A stretch of DNA of 64,000 nucleotides from Cellvibrio sp. UBA7671 (GTDB lineage Bacteria > Pseudomonadota > Gammaproteobacteria > Pseudomonadales > Cellvibrionaceae). The notes under the pieces were generated by a model, which was not told the DNA's origin, searched no databases, and saw only the letters and a list, made by a program, of their open reading frames with translations. Both the position numbers and the translations under genes were made by a program. This document shows, piece after piece, positions 42,752 to 53,311 of this stretch. Location of the stretch: assembly GCA_002483145.1 (NCBI GenBank), contig DLHJ01000002.1, positions 62,001-126,000 of the forward strand, written 5' to 3'. Position 1 is the first letter of the stretch. Each line of letters starts with the position of its first letter.

Positions 42752-44578
42752 ATGACTGACGTACTAAGCACAGATCCAAGACTTGTTGAAATCACCGAGC
42801 GGATTATTGCCCGCAGCCGCGACACCCGTGCCGCCTATCTTGCGCGCGTCAACAAATTCCGCAGTAAAGGGCCTGCTCGTCACCATCTGGGTTGTGCAAA
42901 TCTTGCCCATGGTTTTGCCGCTTGCAATAGCTCCGACAAGGAAGCCTTGGCTGAAGGCCAGGCTGCGAACCTCGGGGTAGTCTCTGCGTATAATGAAATG
43001 CTGTCTGCCCATGTGCCCTATGGTGAGTATCTGGAGCCCATCAAGGCGGCTGCCAAAGAAATGGGGATGACCGCACAAATGGCAGGCGGTGTACCGGCGA
43101 TGTGCGACGGCGTAACCCAGGGATTCCCTGGTATGGAGCTGTCACTGTTTAGCCGCGATGTGATTGCGATGAGCACTGCAATCGCGCTGTCACACGATAT
43201 GTTTGACGGTGCTATTTGTCTGGGGGTCTGTGACAAAATTGTTCCCGGTTTAATGATGGGAGCACTGTCATTTGGTCAGCTGCCGATTATTTTTATTCCC
43301 GCAGGTCCGATGACTCCCGGTCTGCCAAATGCCGAAAAAGCCAAGGCGCGCCAATTATTTGCTGAGGGCAAAGTAGGGCGCAAGGAGCTGTTGGCCGCAG
43401 AGAGCGCTTCTTATCACAGCGCCGGTACCTGCACTTTCTACGGCACCGCCAATACCAATCAAATGTTGATGGAAATCATGGGGATTCACTTACCCGGCAG
43501 CACCTTCATCAACCCCTATACCCCTATGCGTGAGGCCTTGACCCGCGCTTCGGTGCATCAACTTGCCCGAATTACTCGCGATGAGTTGGTAACTCTGTCC
43601 GACATAGTGACCGAGAAATCGATTGTTAACGGTATTGTCGGCTTGATGGCCACTGGTGGTTCAACTAACCATGCTATGCATATCGTTGCTATCGCCCGTG
43701 CTGCAGGCGTGTTGATTGATTGGCAGGATTTGTCTGACATTTCAGATATAATTCCGCTCATGTGCCGCATCTATCCGAATGGATTGGCCGATGTAAACCG
43801 CTTCCAGGCTGTTGGTGGTATGGGCTTCCTGATGCGCGAGCTACGCAATGCCGGTTTGCTGCATGACGATGTAAAAACCGTTATGGGTGGTTCAGGCTTG
43901 TCGGCGTATACCAAAGAGCCATTTTTGGAAAATGGCGAGGTGGTTTGGCGTGAAGGGATACAGGAAAGCCTCGATGATGCAGTCTTGCGCCCGGTTGCCA
44001 AACCTTTTGCACCCGAGGGCGGCATGAAGTTGCTGAAAGGTAATATTGGCCGTTCAGTGATCAAAATTTCCGCAGTCAAAGCGGATCATCGCAAAGTGGT
44101 TGCTCCTGCGATCGTGTTCCACAGCCAGGAAGAGTTGCAATCCGCGTTCAAGCGCGGCGATCTGGAAAAAGACTTTATTGCAGTGGTGCGTTTCCAGGGG
44201 CCAAAGGCCTGCGGAATGCCTGAGTTGCATAAGCTGACTCCACCGCTGGGTGTATTGCAGGATCGCGGTTTTAAGGTGGCCCTTCTGACTGATGGCCGTA
44301 TGTCGGGCGCCTCTGGTAAGATTCCGGCAGCGATCCACATGACGCCGGAAGCCCTGGATAACGGTCCCATCGGCTTGATCCGCGACGGCGACATGATTGA
44401 ATTGGATGCTGAATCCGGCACATTACAACTGCTGGTCAGTGAGGAAGAGCTAAGTGCTCGCCAACCTGCCCAGTGTGATTTATCAGCAGTTCACTATGGT
44501 ATGGGGCGTGAATTGTTTGCGCCCCTCCGCGCCACAGTGGGATTGGCTGAAGAAGGAGCTACTGTATTTAACTGGTAA
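42752..44578 (+). CDS. edd: 6-phosphogluconate dehydratase
   Basis: 608-residue Edd, which dehydrates 6-phosphogluconate to 2-keto-3-deoxy-6-phosphogluconate (KDPG) in the Entner-Doudoroff pathway. IlvD/Edd-family Fe-S cysteines are seen in [32 protein letters not shown] and [15 protein letters not shown], with [18 protein letters not shown] near the C-terminus. The ATG at 42752 gives a family-typical length; a longer frame to 42695 runs through the hairpins and is rejected. It is followed by a strong terminator, then zwf. Confidence 0.97.
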   Translation: MTDVLSTDPRLVEITERIIARSRDTRAAYLARVNKFRSKGPARHHLGCANLAHGFAACNSSDKEALAEGQAANLGVVSAYNEMLSAHVPYGEYLEPIKAAAKEMGMTAQMAGGVPAMCDGVTQGFPGMELSLFSRDVIAMSTAIALSHDMFDGAICLGVCDKIVPGLMMGALSFGQLPIIFIPAGPMTPGLPNAEKAKARQLFAEGKVGRKELLAAESASYHSAGTCTFYGTANTNQMLMEIMGIHLPGSTFINPYTPMREALTRASVHQLARITRDELVTLSDIVTEKSIVNGIVGLMATGGSTNHAMHIVAIARAAGVLIDWQDLSDISDIIPLMCRIYPNGLADVNRFQAVGGMGFLMRELRNAGLLHDDVKTVMGGSGLSAYTKEPFLENGEVVWREGIQESLDDAVLRPVAKPFAPEGGMKLLKGNIGRSVIKISAVKADHRKVVAPAIVFHSQEELQSAFKRGDLEKDFIAVVRFQGPKACGMPELHKLTPPLGVLQDRGFKVALLTDGRMSGASGKIPAAIHMTPEALDNGPIGLIRDGDMIELDAESGTLQLLVSEEELSARQPAQCDLSAVHYGMGRELFAPLRATVGLAEEGATVFNW

Positions 44579-44595
44579 TTGCCCGTTAAATCCTG

Positions 44596-44629
44596 GACCC
44601 CGAACCTGTGTTCGGGGTCTTCGTTTTTA
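44596..44629 (+). terminator. Strong terminator between edd and zwf
   Basis: Perfect 10-bp stem GACCCCGAAC / GTTCGGGGTC with a CTGT loop, then TTCGTTTTT. It should largely end transcription from edd, so zwf needs its own promoter or read-through. Confidence 0.9.
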
Positions 44630-44674
44630 AAAAGTAAATCCACTTTTCAAGATTCACAAACAGGATTACCCCTC

Positions 44675-46162
44675 ATGCTTGAAGCATTTGATTTTGTCAT
44701 CTTTGGTGGCGCTGGCGATTTGGCTCTGCGCAAGTTGATTCCCGGTCTCTATCGCGCCCATCGCGAAGGCTCTTTGGCCGCAGGCTCACGCATTATTCCA
44801 ACCTGCCGCAATACCCAGATGGTTGCTGAATACAAAGACAAGGTGCGCGATGCCGCAGAAAAACACCTCAACTCAGATGAGTTTGATGCTGCCGCTTGGG
44901 ATGCATTTTCCAAATGCCTGTTTCCGGTATTTGTCGATATTGGTACTAAAGATGAGCATTGGGACGCTTTGGCGCAATTGCTAAATAGCGGTGGCAACAG
45001 CCAGCGTGTGTTCTATCTCTCTACCCCCCCCTCAGTGTTCAGTATCTGCTGCAAACATTTGCACGAGACTGGTTTGATTACCGCCACCTCCCGTGTAGTG
45101 GTGGAAAAGCCCTTGGGTTATGACGCCAAAACGGCAGAGGAAATTAATAGTCAGATCGCTGAATACTTCAGTGAAGATGCTATCTTCCGTATCGATCACT
45201 ATCTCGGTAAAGAAACCGTACAAAACTTGCTGGCGCTGCGTTTTGCCAATGGCATGTTTGAGCATCTGTGGGATGCGAAATCTATCGATCACGTACAGAT
45301 CAGCATTTCGGAAACTGTTGGCCTCGAAGGTCGTGCCAGCTTCTATGATGGCGCTGGTGCGCTGCGCGATATGGTGCAAAACCACATTCTGCAGTTGCTC
45401 TGCTTGGTGGCGATGGAGTCACCGAATAAGATGACTGCCGATCGCATCCGCGCGGAAAAACTGAAAGTATTGGAAAGCCTGCGCCCTCTGAATGGCAACA
45501 CGGTTAAGTACAACACTGTGCGCGGCCAGTATGTCGCCGGCGAAATGGGTGGAAAAGCCGTTCCCGGATATCTCGATGAGCTGGGACAAGCGAGCAATAC
45601 CGAAACTTTCGTTGCGATCCGCGCTTACATCGACAATTCCCGCTGGGCCAATGTGCCTTTCTACCTGCGCACCGGTAAACGTATGAAGCAACGTTTTGCC
45701 GAAATCGTTATCCAGTACAAAGATGTTGCACACCGTGTATATCCTGAATCTGCCGGTATGGCGACGCCTAACCGTTTGATCATCCGCCTGCAACCGGAAG
45801 AAAGTATCAAGATCATTATGGTGTCCAAAGATCTGGAGAAGCACGAGACGCACCTGCGCCCCGTTGTGCTCAACCTGAATTTTGCCGATACCTACAAGGA
45901 TTTCTATTCAGATGCTTATAAGCGCCTGATGTTGGATGCCGCCGCTGGAGATGCGAGTTTGTTTATCCACCGCGCTGAGGTGGATGCAGCTTGGGCGTGG
46001 ATCGACCCGATTATCGAAGCCTGGCAGCGTCCGGAAAACAAACCGCACGGCTACATGGCCGGTAGCTGGGGGCCGCAAGCTTCGGCACAGTTGATGGCCA
46101 GTGACCGCCGTCGCTGGTTCTCCATTGACGAAGTCTTGTCAGGGGCGGATCAGGAATGGTAA
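44675..46162 (+). CDS. zwf: Glucose-6-phosphate 1-dehydrogenase
   Basis: 495-residue G6PD: oxidises glucose 6-phosphate to 6-phosphogluconolactone with NADP+ (or NAD+). The nucleotide-binding FGGAGDLALRKL starts at residue 9, and the active-site block RIDHYLGKETVQN contains the substrate-binding lysine and histidine. The ATG at 44675 follows AGGA; the longer frame from 44579 includes the terminator hairpin and is rejected. It overlaps pgl by 7 bp, so the two are translationally coupled. Confidence 0.98.
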   Translation: MLEAFDFVIFGGAGDLALRKLIPGLYRAHREGSLAAGSRIIPTCRNTQMVAEYKDKVRDAAEKHLNSDEFDAAAWDAFSKCLFPVFVDIGTKDEHWDALAQLLNSGGNSQRVFYLSTPPSVFSICCKHLHETGLITATSRVVVEKPLGYDAKTAEEINSQIAEYFSEDAIFRIDHYLGKETVQNLLALRFANGMFEHLWDAKSIDHVQISISETVGLEGRASFYDGAGALRDMVQNHILQLLCLVAMESPNKMTADRIRAEKLKVLESLRPLNGNTVKYNTVRGQYVAGEMGGKAVPGYLDELGQASNTETFVAIRAYIDNSRWANVPFYLRTGKRMKQRFAEIVIQYKDVAHRVYPESAGMATPNRLIIRLQPEESIKIIMVSKDLEKHETHLRPVVLNLNFADTYKDFYSDAYKRLMLDAAAGDASLFIHRAEVDAAWAWIDPIIEAWQRPENKPHGYMAGSWGPQASAQLMASDRRRWFSIDEVLSGADQEW

Positions 46163-46866
46163 GCGAGCGTTTATTTGACAGCCGCGCGAAAATGATTGTC
46201 GCGCTGCAGGCAGAATGTGAAGCAGCGCTGCGCGCAGCGATCGAGGATCGCGGTGAAGCGACTTTTATGGTGTCGGGCGGCAGTACACCTGAACCGCTGT
46301 ACAAAGCTTTGAGCAACTCCGATCTGGATTGGGAGTCTGTCTACGTCGCCTTGGTTGATGAGCGCTGGGTGGAGTTTGCGCACGATAAAAGCAATGAAGC
46401 TTTTACCGTAAAGCACCTGATCCAGAATAAAGCTGCCGTCGCCAATCTGGTCGGTATGAAAAACTCAGCGGAAACCGCAGCTGAAGGTTTGGATGATTGT
46501 GAAAGCGCTTATCAGCAACTAGCGCAACCCTTTGATGTCACCATACTCGGCATGGGTTCCGATGGGCACACTGCATCATTATTTCCTCATGCGCAGGGGT
46601 TAGATGAGGCGTTGAATCCGGAGTCTGAGCAATTGTGCGCGGCGATTATCGCCAAGCAAAGCGAAGTAACCGGTGCAATTACCGAGCGCATGACCTTGAC
46701 ATTGGCTGGTTTGCTCCGCTCCAAAACCTTGGTGTTGCTACTGACTGGCGATGAAAAATTGGCAGTACTACGTGCAGCCCAGGCGGGTACCGATATAAAA
46801 GAAATGCCGATCCGTGCAGTGTTGCAACAGCAAAAAGTGCCGGTTGTGGTTTATTGGGCGCCTTGA
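46156..46866 (+). CDS. pgl: 6-phosphogluconolactonase
   Basis: 236-residue Pgl (DevB type), hydrolysing 6-phosphogluconolactone. Blocks seen: MVSGGSTPEPLYKAL, ALVDERWVEFAHDKSNEA and LGMGSDGHTASLFPHA. Length and start are normal; the start lies within the last codons of zwf. It links zwf to edd in the oxidative Entner-Doudoroff route. Confidence 0.97.
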   Translation: MVSERLFDSRAKMIVALQAECEAALRAAIEDRGEATFMVSGGSTPEPLYKALSNSDLDWESVYVALVDERWVEFAHDKSNEAFTVKHLIQNKAAVANLVGMKNSAETAAEGLDDCESAYQQLAQPFDVTILGMGSDGHTASLFPHAQGLDEALNPESEQLCAAIIAKQSEVTGAITERMTLTLAGLLRSKTLVLLLTGDEKLAVLRAAQAGTDIKEMPIRAVLQQQKVPVVVYWAP

Positions 46867-46953
46867 TTTTTACCGAATTCCGAACTGATCTGCGGAAGGT
46901 TTTTTTAGGGCAGATTATTCTTTCGAACTTTTTTGAACAACGAGGGACATACA

Positions 46954-47589
46954 GTGGCTTTAACTATCGATCAAATTGTCAGAGTAGCGCCAGTCGTACC
47001 CGTTATGGTGGTGGAGCGCATTGAAGATGCTGTGCCCTTGGCCAGAGCGCTTTATAACGGTGGGTTGAAAGTGTTGGAAATTACCCTGCGCACCCCCTGT
47101 GCACTGGATGCTATCAGTGCCATGGTAGAAGACTTGCCTGATGACGCGGTAATTGGTGCCGGCACCATTATTACTCCGGCAGATTTGGAAAAAGCGGTAA
47201 AAGCGGGTTCAACCTTTTTGGTTAGCCCGGGTACTACACCGGCGCTGATCGAAGCGGCTAAAGCCTGCCCAGTTCCGCTGTTAGCCGGTGTTGCAACACC
47301 AACCGAGGCAATGAATCTCTACGTACAAGGATTTACCCATCAGAAGTTCTTCCCGGCTGAAGCTGCAGGCGGTGTGCCTATGTTGAAGTCAATTGCCGGC
47401 CCTTTGCCGCAGATTACGTTCTGCCCAACCGGTGGAATTGATTTGGCAAAAGCACCGAGCTATTTGGCATTGCCAAACGTGCATTGTGTTGGTGGTACCT
47501 GGATGGCGCCGAAAGAATTGATGAAAGCCGGACGCTGGGATGAGATTGAGCGTCTCGCTCGTGAAGCAGCCAGCTTGCCACGCGGTTAA
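46954..47589 (+). CDS. eda: KDPG aldolase
   Basis: 211-residue class I aldolase splitting KDPG into pyruvate and glyceraldehyde 3-phosphate. The Schiff-base lysine is in HQKFFPAEAAGG, and GAGTIITPADLEKAVKAG, VSPGTT and FCPTGGIDL fit the family. The GTG at 46954 is preceded by GAGGG at the right distance; a TTG at 46933 is less likely. It lies 87 bp after pgl. A pair of imperfect GC-rich inverted repeats fills the space before gap. Confidence 0.96.
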   Translation: MALTIDQIVRVAPVVPVMVVERIEDAVPLARALYNGGLKVLEITLRTPCALDAISAMVEDLPDDAVIGAGTIITPADLEKAVKAGSTFLVSPGTTPALIEAAKACPVPLLAGVATPTEAMNLYVQGFTHQKFFPAEAAGGVPMLKSIAGPLPQITFCPTGGIDLAKAPSYLALPNVHCVGGTWMAPKELMKAGRWDEIERLAREAASLPRG

Positions 47590-47593
47590 CCTG

Positions 47594-47683
47594 AGGGCGC
47601 CGCCGCTTGCAGCGCCCTTAATGAATACAAGAACTGGGCGTATCAAACGCCTGAACAGGGCGTAGCAAGCAGCGCCCCTACAG
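47594..47683. repeat. GC-rich inverted repeats between eda and gap
   Basis: AGGGCGC ... GCGCCCT (47594-47618), then a related AGGGCG ... CGCCCC element near 47657-47680 that shares the AGCGCCC core. They have no T tract. They may be a small dispersed repeat or mRNA-processing structures. Confidence 0.45.
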
Positions 47684-47718
47684 CAAAAATTATTGAACAG
47701 CTTACTTAGGAGAATGTA

Positions 47719-48723
47719 ATGATTAGAGTGGCAATTAACGGTTACGGTCGTATCGGTCGCAATGTACTGCGTGCCTTGTATGAATCAGGCAAGCGCAGCC
47801 AAATCCAGATCGTAGGTATCAACGACTTGGGTGATGCGCACCTCAATGCCCATCTCACCAAATATGATTCTGTTCACGGCGGATTTAACGGCACCGTGAA
47901 ATTTGAAGGCGATACCATGTTCGTCAACGGCGATGCTATCCGCATCACATCCGAGCGCGATCCAGCCAAGTTGCCCTGGGGCGAATTGAATGTTGATGTG
48001 GTGTACGAATGTACCGGCATATTCACCAGCAAAGAAAAAGCTGGTTTGCATTTGGCTGCTGGCGCCAAGAAAGTCATTATCTCTGCTCCAGGTACCGACG
48101 TGGATGCTACCGTGGTATTTGGTGTAAACGACAAAGTGTTGAAAGCGACTGACACCATCATCTCTAACGCCTCTTGCACTACTAACTGTCTGGCACCGGT
48201 TGCCAAAGTGTTGAACGATAACTTCACTATCGTGCAAGGTTCTATGACCACAATTCACTCATATACCAATGATCAGGTATTGTCTGACGTATTCCACAAA
48301 GATATTTACCGTGCGCGCTCAGCTACCCAATCCATGATCCCAACCACTACCGGTGCTGCTAAAGCAGTAGGTTTAGTGTTGCCTGAATTGAAAGGCAAGA
48401 TGGATGGTATTTCTGTTCGTGTTCCAACTATCAACGTTTCTCTGGTTGACCTGAACGTATTGGTAGAAAAAGAAGTTAGCGTTGAAGCGATTAATGCAGC
48501 GATGAAAAAAGCCGCCGAAACTGAAATGCCAGGGGTATTGGCTTTCGTTGATGAGCCTCTGGTTTCAATCGATTTCAATCACAATCCGCATTCTTCCAAC
48601 TACGACTCACTGCAGACCAAGGTGTACGGCAAGTGGGTAAAAGTATTGGCGTGGTACGACAACGAGTGGGGCTTCTCCAACCGTATGTTGGATAACACCC
48701 TTGCACTTATGTCCGCTAAATAA
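47719..48723 (+). CDS. gap: Glyceraldehyde-3-phosphate dehydrogenase, type I
   Basis: 334-residue GAPDH that takes the glyceraldehyde 3-phosphate made by eda to 1,3-bisphosphoglycerate. NAD-binding start [15 protein letters not shown]; catalytic cysteine in [19 protein letters not shown] and [12 protein letters not shown] near the substrate site. The AGGAGA ribosome site is well placed. It is followed after 11 bp by pyk, so the lower glycolytic steps are coupled with the Entner-Doudoroff genes. Confidence 0.98.
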   Translation: MIRVAINGYGRIGRNVLRALYESGKRSQIQIVGINDLGDAHLNAHLTKYDSVHGGFNGTVKFEGDTMFVNGDAIRITSERDPAKLPWGELNVDVVYECTGIFTSKEKAGLHLAAGAKKVIISAPGTDVDATVVFGVNDKVLKATDTIISNASCTTNCLAPVAKVLNDNFTIVQGSMTTIHSYTNDQVLSDVFHKDIYRARSATQSMIPTTTGAAKAVGLVLPELKGKMDGISVRVPTINVSLVDLNVLVEKEVSVEAINAAMKKAAETEMPGVLAFVDEPLVSIDFNHNPHSSNYDSLQTKVYGKWVKVLAWYDNEWGFSNRMLDNTLALMSAK

Positions 48724-48734
48724 GAGAGCCCATC

Positions 48735-50180
48735 ATGTTAAGACGTACAAAAATCGTCAGTACTTTGGGACCTGCTTCCGAATCTGCAGAAGTATTGGAA
48801 AAATTGATTTTGGCGGGTGTGGATGTGGTTCGCTTGAATTTTTCGCACGGCTCGCCGGAAGATCACAAGCGTCGCGCAGAAATGGTTCGTGAATTGGCGG
48901 CCAAGCACAACCGTTTTGTGGCGGTGCTCGGCGATCTTCAAGGCCCAAAAATCCGTGTTGCACGTTTTGCCGAAGGTAAAATTCATCTCAAGGTAGGCGA
49001 CAAGTTTGTGTTGGATGCAGCCCTGGGGCGCGATGAAGGTAACCAGCAGCAAGTGGGTATCGACTACAAAGAGTTACCCAATGACTGTAAGCCCGGCGAT
49101 GTGTTGTTGCTCGATGATGGCCGCGTAGTTCTGACTGTTGACAAAATCGAAGGCACACGTATTTATACCACCACTAAAGTGGCGGGTCCTTTGTCCAACA
49201 ACAAAGGCATCAACCGCCAAGGTGGCGGCCTGACTGCACCAGCACTGACAGAAAAAGATATTGCCGACATCAAAACTGCTGCTGAAATCGATGTGGATTA
49301 TCTCGCGGTTTCTTTTCCTCGCTCTGCAGAGGATATGGATTTCGCACGTAAATTGATGGTTGCTGCAGGTGGTCGTGCCGGTTTGGTTTCTAAAGTTGAA
49401 CGCGCAGAAGCCGTGGCGGATGATGAAACACTTGATGGCATTATCATGGCAAGCGATGCGGTGATGGTTGCACGTGGTGACTTGGGTGTCGAGATTGGCG
49501 ATGCAGCGCTGATCGGTGTGCAAAAGCGCATCATCGCTCGCTCACGTGCCCTCAACAAAGCGGTGATTACCGCAACGCAAATGATGGAGTCGATGATCAA
49601 TAGCCCGCTGCCAACGCGTGCTGAAGTATTCGACGTTGCTAACGCAGTGCTCGATGGTACCGATGCGGTAATGCTATCGGCGGAGACCGCGGCCGGCAAT
49701 TTTCCGGTTGAAACTGTTGAAGCTATGGTGCGTATTATTCTCGGTGCTGAAAAACATCCCACGGCGAGTTTTGATAACTACCGTATGGATCAGGCTTTCA
49801 GCAGTGTTGATGAATCAATCGCGTTGGCGTCTATGTTTACAGCCAACCATCTTGATGGTGTTAAGGCGATTATTTGCTTTACCGAATCAGGTAGTACACC
49901 GCGCTTGATGTCGCGTGTTGGTTCGCAGTTGCCCATTTTTGCGTTCTCTCGTCATGTGAGCACCCAGCGCAAAGTGGCAATGTACCGCGGCGTACAACCT
50001 ATTGCATTTGACACCAATAGCGCTCCTTGTGCAGATGATTTTGTGCGCGCAATTGCGATGCTCAAATCACAGCGCACCTTGGTCGATGGTGATTTGGTCA
50101 TCGTTTCCAGCGGTGATACCACCTTGCTGGGCGGTACCAATACCATGAAGATTCTGCGTGTTGATGAAACAATGAAATAA
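48735..50180 (+). CDS. pyk: Pyruvate kinase
   Basis: 481-residue pyruvate kinase, transferring phosphate from phosphoenolpyruvate to ADP. N-terminal [15 protein letters not shown] and [14 protein letters not shown] are typical, with the substrate/metal region [13 protein letters not shown] and the downstream [26 protein letters not shown]. The C-terminal domain is complete. It is the last gene of the block and is followed by a strong terminator. Confidence 0.97.
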   Translation: MLRRTKIVSTLGPASESAEVLEKLILAGVDVVRLNFSHGSPEDHKRRAEMVRELAAKHNRFVAVLGDLQGPKIRVARFAEGKIHLKVGDKFVLDAALGRDEGNQQQVGIDYKELPNDCKPGDVLLLDDGRVVLTVDKIEGTRIYTTTKVAGPLSNNKGINRQGGGLTAPALTEKDIADIKTAAEIDVDYLAVSFPRSAEDMDFARKLMVAAGGRAGLVSKVERAEAVADDETLDGIIMASDAVMVARGDLGVEIGDAALIGVQKRIIARSRALNKAVITATQMMESMINSPLPTRAEVFDVANAVLDGTDAVMLSAETAAGNFPVETVEAMVRIILGAEKHPTASFDNYRMDQAFSSVDESIALASMFTANHLDGVKAIICFTESGSTPRLMSRVGSQLPIFAFSRHVSTQRKVAMYRGVQPIAFDTNSAPCADDFVRAIAMLKSQRTLVDGDLVIVSSGDTTLLGGTNTMKILRVDETMK

Positions 50181-50193
50181 GTGTGTGACAACG

Positions 50194-50225
50194 AAAAAAA
50201 CGGCAGCTAGTCTGCCGTTTTTTTT
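50194..50225 (+). terminator. Terminator after pyk
   Basis: Stem CGGCAG / CTGCCG (50201-50206 and 50212-50217), extended by A-tract/T-tract pairing, followed by eight or more T. Ends the eda-gap-pyk stretch. Confidence 0.92.
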
Positions 50226-50259
50226 GTCCAAAATTTACTGATTGCTACTGGAGTCAATC

Positions 50260-51075
50260 GTGAAGTTACAACAGTTCGTCGCACTTGTCTTATTTATACT
50301 CGCCAGCATGGCGTCTGCAGCACTGGAATTGACCGGTGAGTGGCAGCAGGGTGGTGTGATTATTGGCAAGGTGTCGCAGGGAACCCGGGTGGAATATCGC
50401 GGCAAACCATTGCAAATTTCTCCTGCAGGTCAGTTTGTCATTGGATTAGGTCGCGATGCAGAGAAAGCGGCAACTCTTGTCACAATTGACAGTGCTGGTA
50501 CTCGTCAAGAGCATCGATTTGATGTGAAAACGCGTACTTACAATATTCAAAAAGTAACTGGTGTTCCGCAACAAACGGTAGAGCCTGATCCGGCACAAGT
50601 TGAGCGCGCCAAACGCGAAGCGCAAATGGCAGCCGATGCGCGTAAAGGCGATTCACCGCTGACATTTTTTGCGCAGAAATTCGAATGGCCACTGATTGGG
50701 CCGGTAACGGGTGTGTACGGCAGCCAGCGATTTTATAACGGTGTACCCAACTCACCGCATTACGGTGTTGATATAGCCAAGCCCTTAGGTACTTTAGTAA
50801 AAGCACCTGCTGGTGGTGTAGTGACGCTCGTTCACCCGGATATGTTCTTTTCGGGTGGGACATTAATTATTGATCATGGCCACGGCTTGTCATCGACTTT
50901 TATTCATTTAAATGAAGTGCTGGTGAAAAAAGGCGATGCGATTACCCAGGGGCAATTTATTGCGAAAGTGGGTAAAACCGGTCGAGCTACTGGCCCGCAT
51001 CTTGACTGGCGGATGAACTGGTTTGAAGAGCGCGTTGATCCGCAATTGTTGGTTGAGCCTATGCCTGCCGAATAA
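50260..51075 (+). CDS. Secreted M23 (LytM-type) peptidase
   Basis: 271-residue periplasmic peptidase or amidase activator of the M23 family. The GTG at 50260 has GGAG 7-8 bases upstream and gives a clean signal peptide (about 1-20, ending SMASA). A beta-rich N-terminal region precedes the LytM domain. Metal ligands appear intact: HYGVDIA (His, Asp), HGHG and GPHLDW. M23 enzymes cleave peptidoglycan cross-bridges; if this one is active it likely trims cell wall. It lies 57 bp before the MORN-peptidase gene on the same strand, which may be a co-transcribed partner. Confidence 0.92.
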   Translation: MKLQQFVALVLFILASMASAALELTGEWQQGGVIIGKVSQGTRVEYRGKPLQISPAGQFVIGLGRDAEKAATLVTIDSAGTRQEHRFDVKTRTYNIQKVTGVPQQTVEPDPAQVERAKREAQMAADARKGDSPLTFFAQKFEWPLIGPVTGVYGSQRFYNGVPNSPHYGVDIAKPLGTLVKAPAGGVVTLVHPDMFFSGGTLIIDHGHGLSSTFIHLNEVLVKKGDAITQGQFIAKVGKTGRATGPHLDWRMNWFEERVDPQLLVEPMPAE

Positions 51076-51132
51076 TTTTTTTCAGTTGTTGTTATTCAAT
51101 TATTTTTTATCAGCGTTCATAACGGATTGTGT

Positions 51133-52965
51133 ATGAAGCCTATTGCTCTGATTGTGGTTGCTTTTTTAACTGGCGTTGTTCTTACCTTGATTGCGGTGCA
51201 AGGCACATTTCGCGATTTGCGCTTCGCTTTGTCCCCATCGCTCAATTTTGCTGATGGTGCGAGCTATGTTGGCGATCTTAACGCTCAAGGTCAGTTGGAG
51301 GGGCAGGGACGCATGCGCTGGACGAATGGCGATGAATATGATGGCGAATTTTTAGCGGGGCTCATGCATGGAAAAGGTAAATTTGTTTCTGCTTACTCAG
51401 GTAATTACAGCGGGGATTATGTGCGTGGCCGAATGGAAGGGCGTGGCTTATTGACGTATCCGGACGGTAGTCGCTATGAAGGTGAATTTGCCGGGAATCA
51501 ATTTCACGGTAAGGGCAGGCTCGCATATCCACGTGGAGATGTTTACCAAGGGGATTTTGAAAAAAATAAAATGCATGGTAGCGGCAAATGGACGTTCGCC
51601 GATAAATCTTTCTATATTGGTCAAGTGGTTGACGGTGTAATTCAAGGAAAGGGTGAATTGCAGCGCGCAACGGGTGAAAAATACACTGGGGATTTTGTCG
51701 CGGGAAAAATGTACGGTCAAGGTGTGTTCGATGATGGACGGGGCAATCGCTACAGCGGTGAATTTCAAAGTGATAATTTTACTGGCTCAGGAACTTACAC
51801 CAGTCATGATGGCTTCACTTATGTCGGTGAATTTAAAAACTGGCGGCTGAATGGCAAGGGAATCCAAACCGATGCCGAGGGCAATCACTGGGAGGGAGAA
51901 TATCAGGATGGCCAGTTGGAAGGTAAAGGCAGTTATATCGCAAAAGAGGGCGAACAGTACACCGGTGAATTTCAATTTGGAAAATACGATGGGCAAGGAA
52001 AATTGATTGCCAGTAATGGGGATATCTACGAAGGCGAATTTTCTTATGGTAGCAAACACGGCAAAGGCATATTGATTTACCAAACACCTATCGATGGTGT
52101 TAGTCGAATTGACGGTCGCTGGGAATATGGTCGTTTGGTCGATGGGGGCGAGACAGTAAAAATTTTTACCCCTGAAGAAGTTGCGGAGCACGCACTCTAT
52201 AAAGAATCCGGTGAATTACAACTCGCGTTGGATTCCCTGCAGACATCAAATCCTCAAAAAATTGAATTGTACAGTTTAGTTGTGGCTGGATATGGCACTG
52301 AAGAAGTATTTCGTCGAGAAAGTAAATTTATTGAAAATTTATTTAGCGCTCAATATGGCAACCGCGCAACGGCGATTTATTTGGCCAATAGCCAGCGCTC
52401 GTTGAATGAACGTCCGCTGGCGACATTAACCAGTATCCGTGCAGCGATTACACGTATTGCTGAACGCATGGATAAGGAGCAGGATATTTTCTTTTTGTAT
52501 ATCACCAGCCATGGTTCCAAGGATAAAAAAATCTCACTCAACCACAATGGTCTTGCACTAGCGGATATAGAAGCAAAGTGGCTTGGTGATCTGCTAAAGG
52601 CTACTGGCATCAAGCATCGCGTTGTTGTGTTGTCAGCCTGTTTTTCCGGTGGTTTTATTGATGACCTTAAGGATGAGCAGAGCCTGATTATGACCGCCGC
52701 AGCTGCCGATAAGACCTCCTTTGGCTGCGCCGATGACAGCCTGTTCACCTATTTTGGCAAAGCCTACTTCAAGGAGTCGCTCAAGCCCGGAGTTGATTTT
52801 GAGCAGGCCTTTGTGAAGGCAAAGAAGATGGTTTCCACTTGGGAAAAAGAACAAAAAATTACCAAATCGCATCCCCAAATTTACTCGAATAAACGGGTTG
52901 TGGAGCAGGTAAAGCGCTGGCAAAACGGACTTATCCCACCGCTTTCCGGCGATTTAGCTCCTTAA
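51133..52965 (+). CDS. MORN-repeat protein fused to caspase-like (C13) peptidase domain
   Basis: 610-residue protein. An N-terminal hydrophobic segment (about 3-22) anchors or exports it. Twelve clear 23-residue MORN repeats (pattern GxxYxGEFxxGxxHGKGxxxxxD) fill about residues 38-320. A linker is followed by a clan CD peptidase domain (about 375-590), with the dyad His460 in ITSHGSKD and Cys503 in LSACFSGGF, as in legumain-like C13 peptidases. MORN repeats bind lipids or proteins; the peptidase would then act at a membrane. The ATG at 51133 is taken over a TTG at 51127. The combination is unusual; substrates are unknown. Confidence 0.85.
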   Translation: MKPIALIVVAFLTGVVLTLIAVQGTFRDLRFALSPSLNFADGASYVGDLNAQGQLEGQGRMRWTNGDEYDGEFLAGLMHGKGKFVSAYSGNYSGDYVRGRMEGRGLLTYPDGSRYEGEFAGNQFHGKGRLAYPRGDVYQGDFEKNKMHGSGKWTFADKSFYIGQVVDGVIQGKGELQRATGEKYTGDFVAGKMYGQGVFDDGRGNRYSGEFQSDNFTGSGTYTSHDGFTYVGEFKNWRLNGKGIQTDAEGNHWEGEYQDGQLEGKGSYIAKEGEQYTGEFQFGKYDGQGKLIASNGDIYEGEFSYGSKHGKGILIYQTPIDGVSRIDGRWEYGRLVDGGETVKIFTPEEVAEHALYKESGELQLALDSLQTSNPQKIELYSLVVAGYGTEEVFRRESKFIENLFSAQYGNRATAIYLANSQRSLNERPLATLTSIRAAITRIAERMDKEQDIFFLYITSHGSKDKKISLNHNGLALADIEAKWLGDLLKATGIKHRVVVLSACFSGGFIDDLKDEQSLIMTAAAADKTSFGCADDSLFTYFGKAYFKESLKPGVDFEQAFVKAKKMVSTWEKEQKITKSHPQIYSNKRVVEQVKRWQNGLIPPLSGDLAP

Positions 52966-53055
52966 TTGCCGCTATAGCCCCATGGCTGTAGAGACAGGGC
53001 TGCAAAATGCAGTGTAAGATACCGCCCCCAACTGGCCTAAGCGTGACCTAAGACC

Positions 53056-53250
53056 ATGATAGATAAAAAATTACTCAGTATTTTGGTGTGCCCGGTGAGC
53101 AAGGGTGAACTTGAGTATCGCCCTGAGCAGCAAGAGTTGGTGTGTTGGGATAGTGGTTTAGCCTATCCCATTCGCGACGGCATACCGGTGATGCTGGAGC
53201 ATGAGGCGCGTAAACTGAGCGCCGAAGAAATAGAAGAACATCGCGCCTGA
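53056..53250 (+). CDS. Trm112-like protein (YcaR type)
   Basis: 64-residue Trm112 family protein, known in some organisms as a partner of methyltransferases. [21 protein letters not shown] followed by the C-terminal [15 protein letters not shown] is the family pattern. The bacterial form retains one cysteine of the zinc site here (VCPVSK). The length is normal. It lies 62 bp upstream of alaS. Confidence 0.9.
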   Translation: MIDKKLLSILVCPVSKGELEYRPEQQELVCWDSGLAYPIRDGIPVMLEHEARKLSAEEIEEHRA

Positions 53251-53311
53251 TTAGGCGAGTTCCTATCTTTTTATACAAATCGCATTAATTCGAACATTTA
53301 GTGGATGCAAT

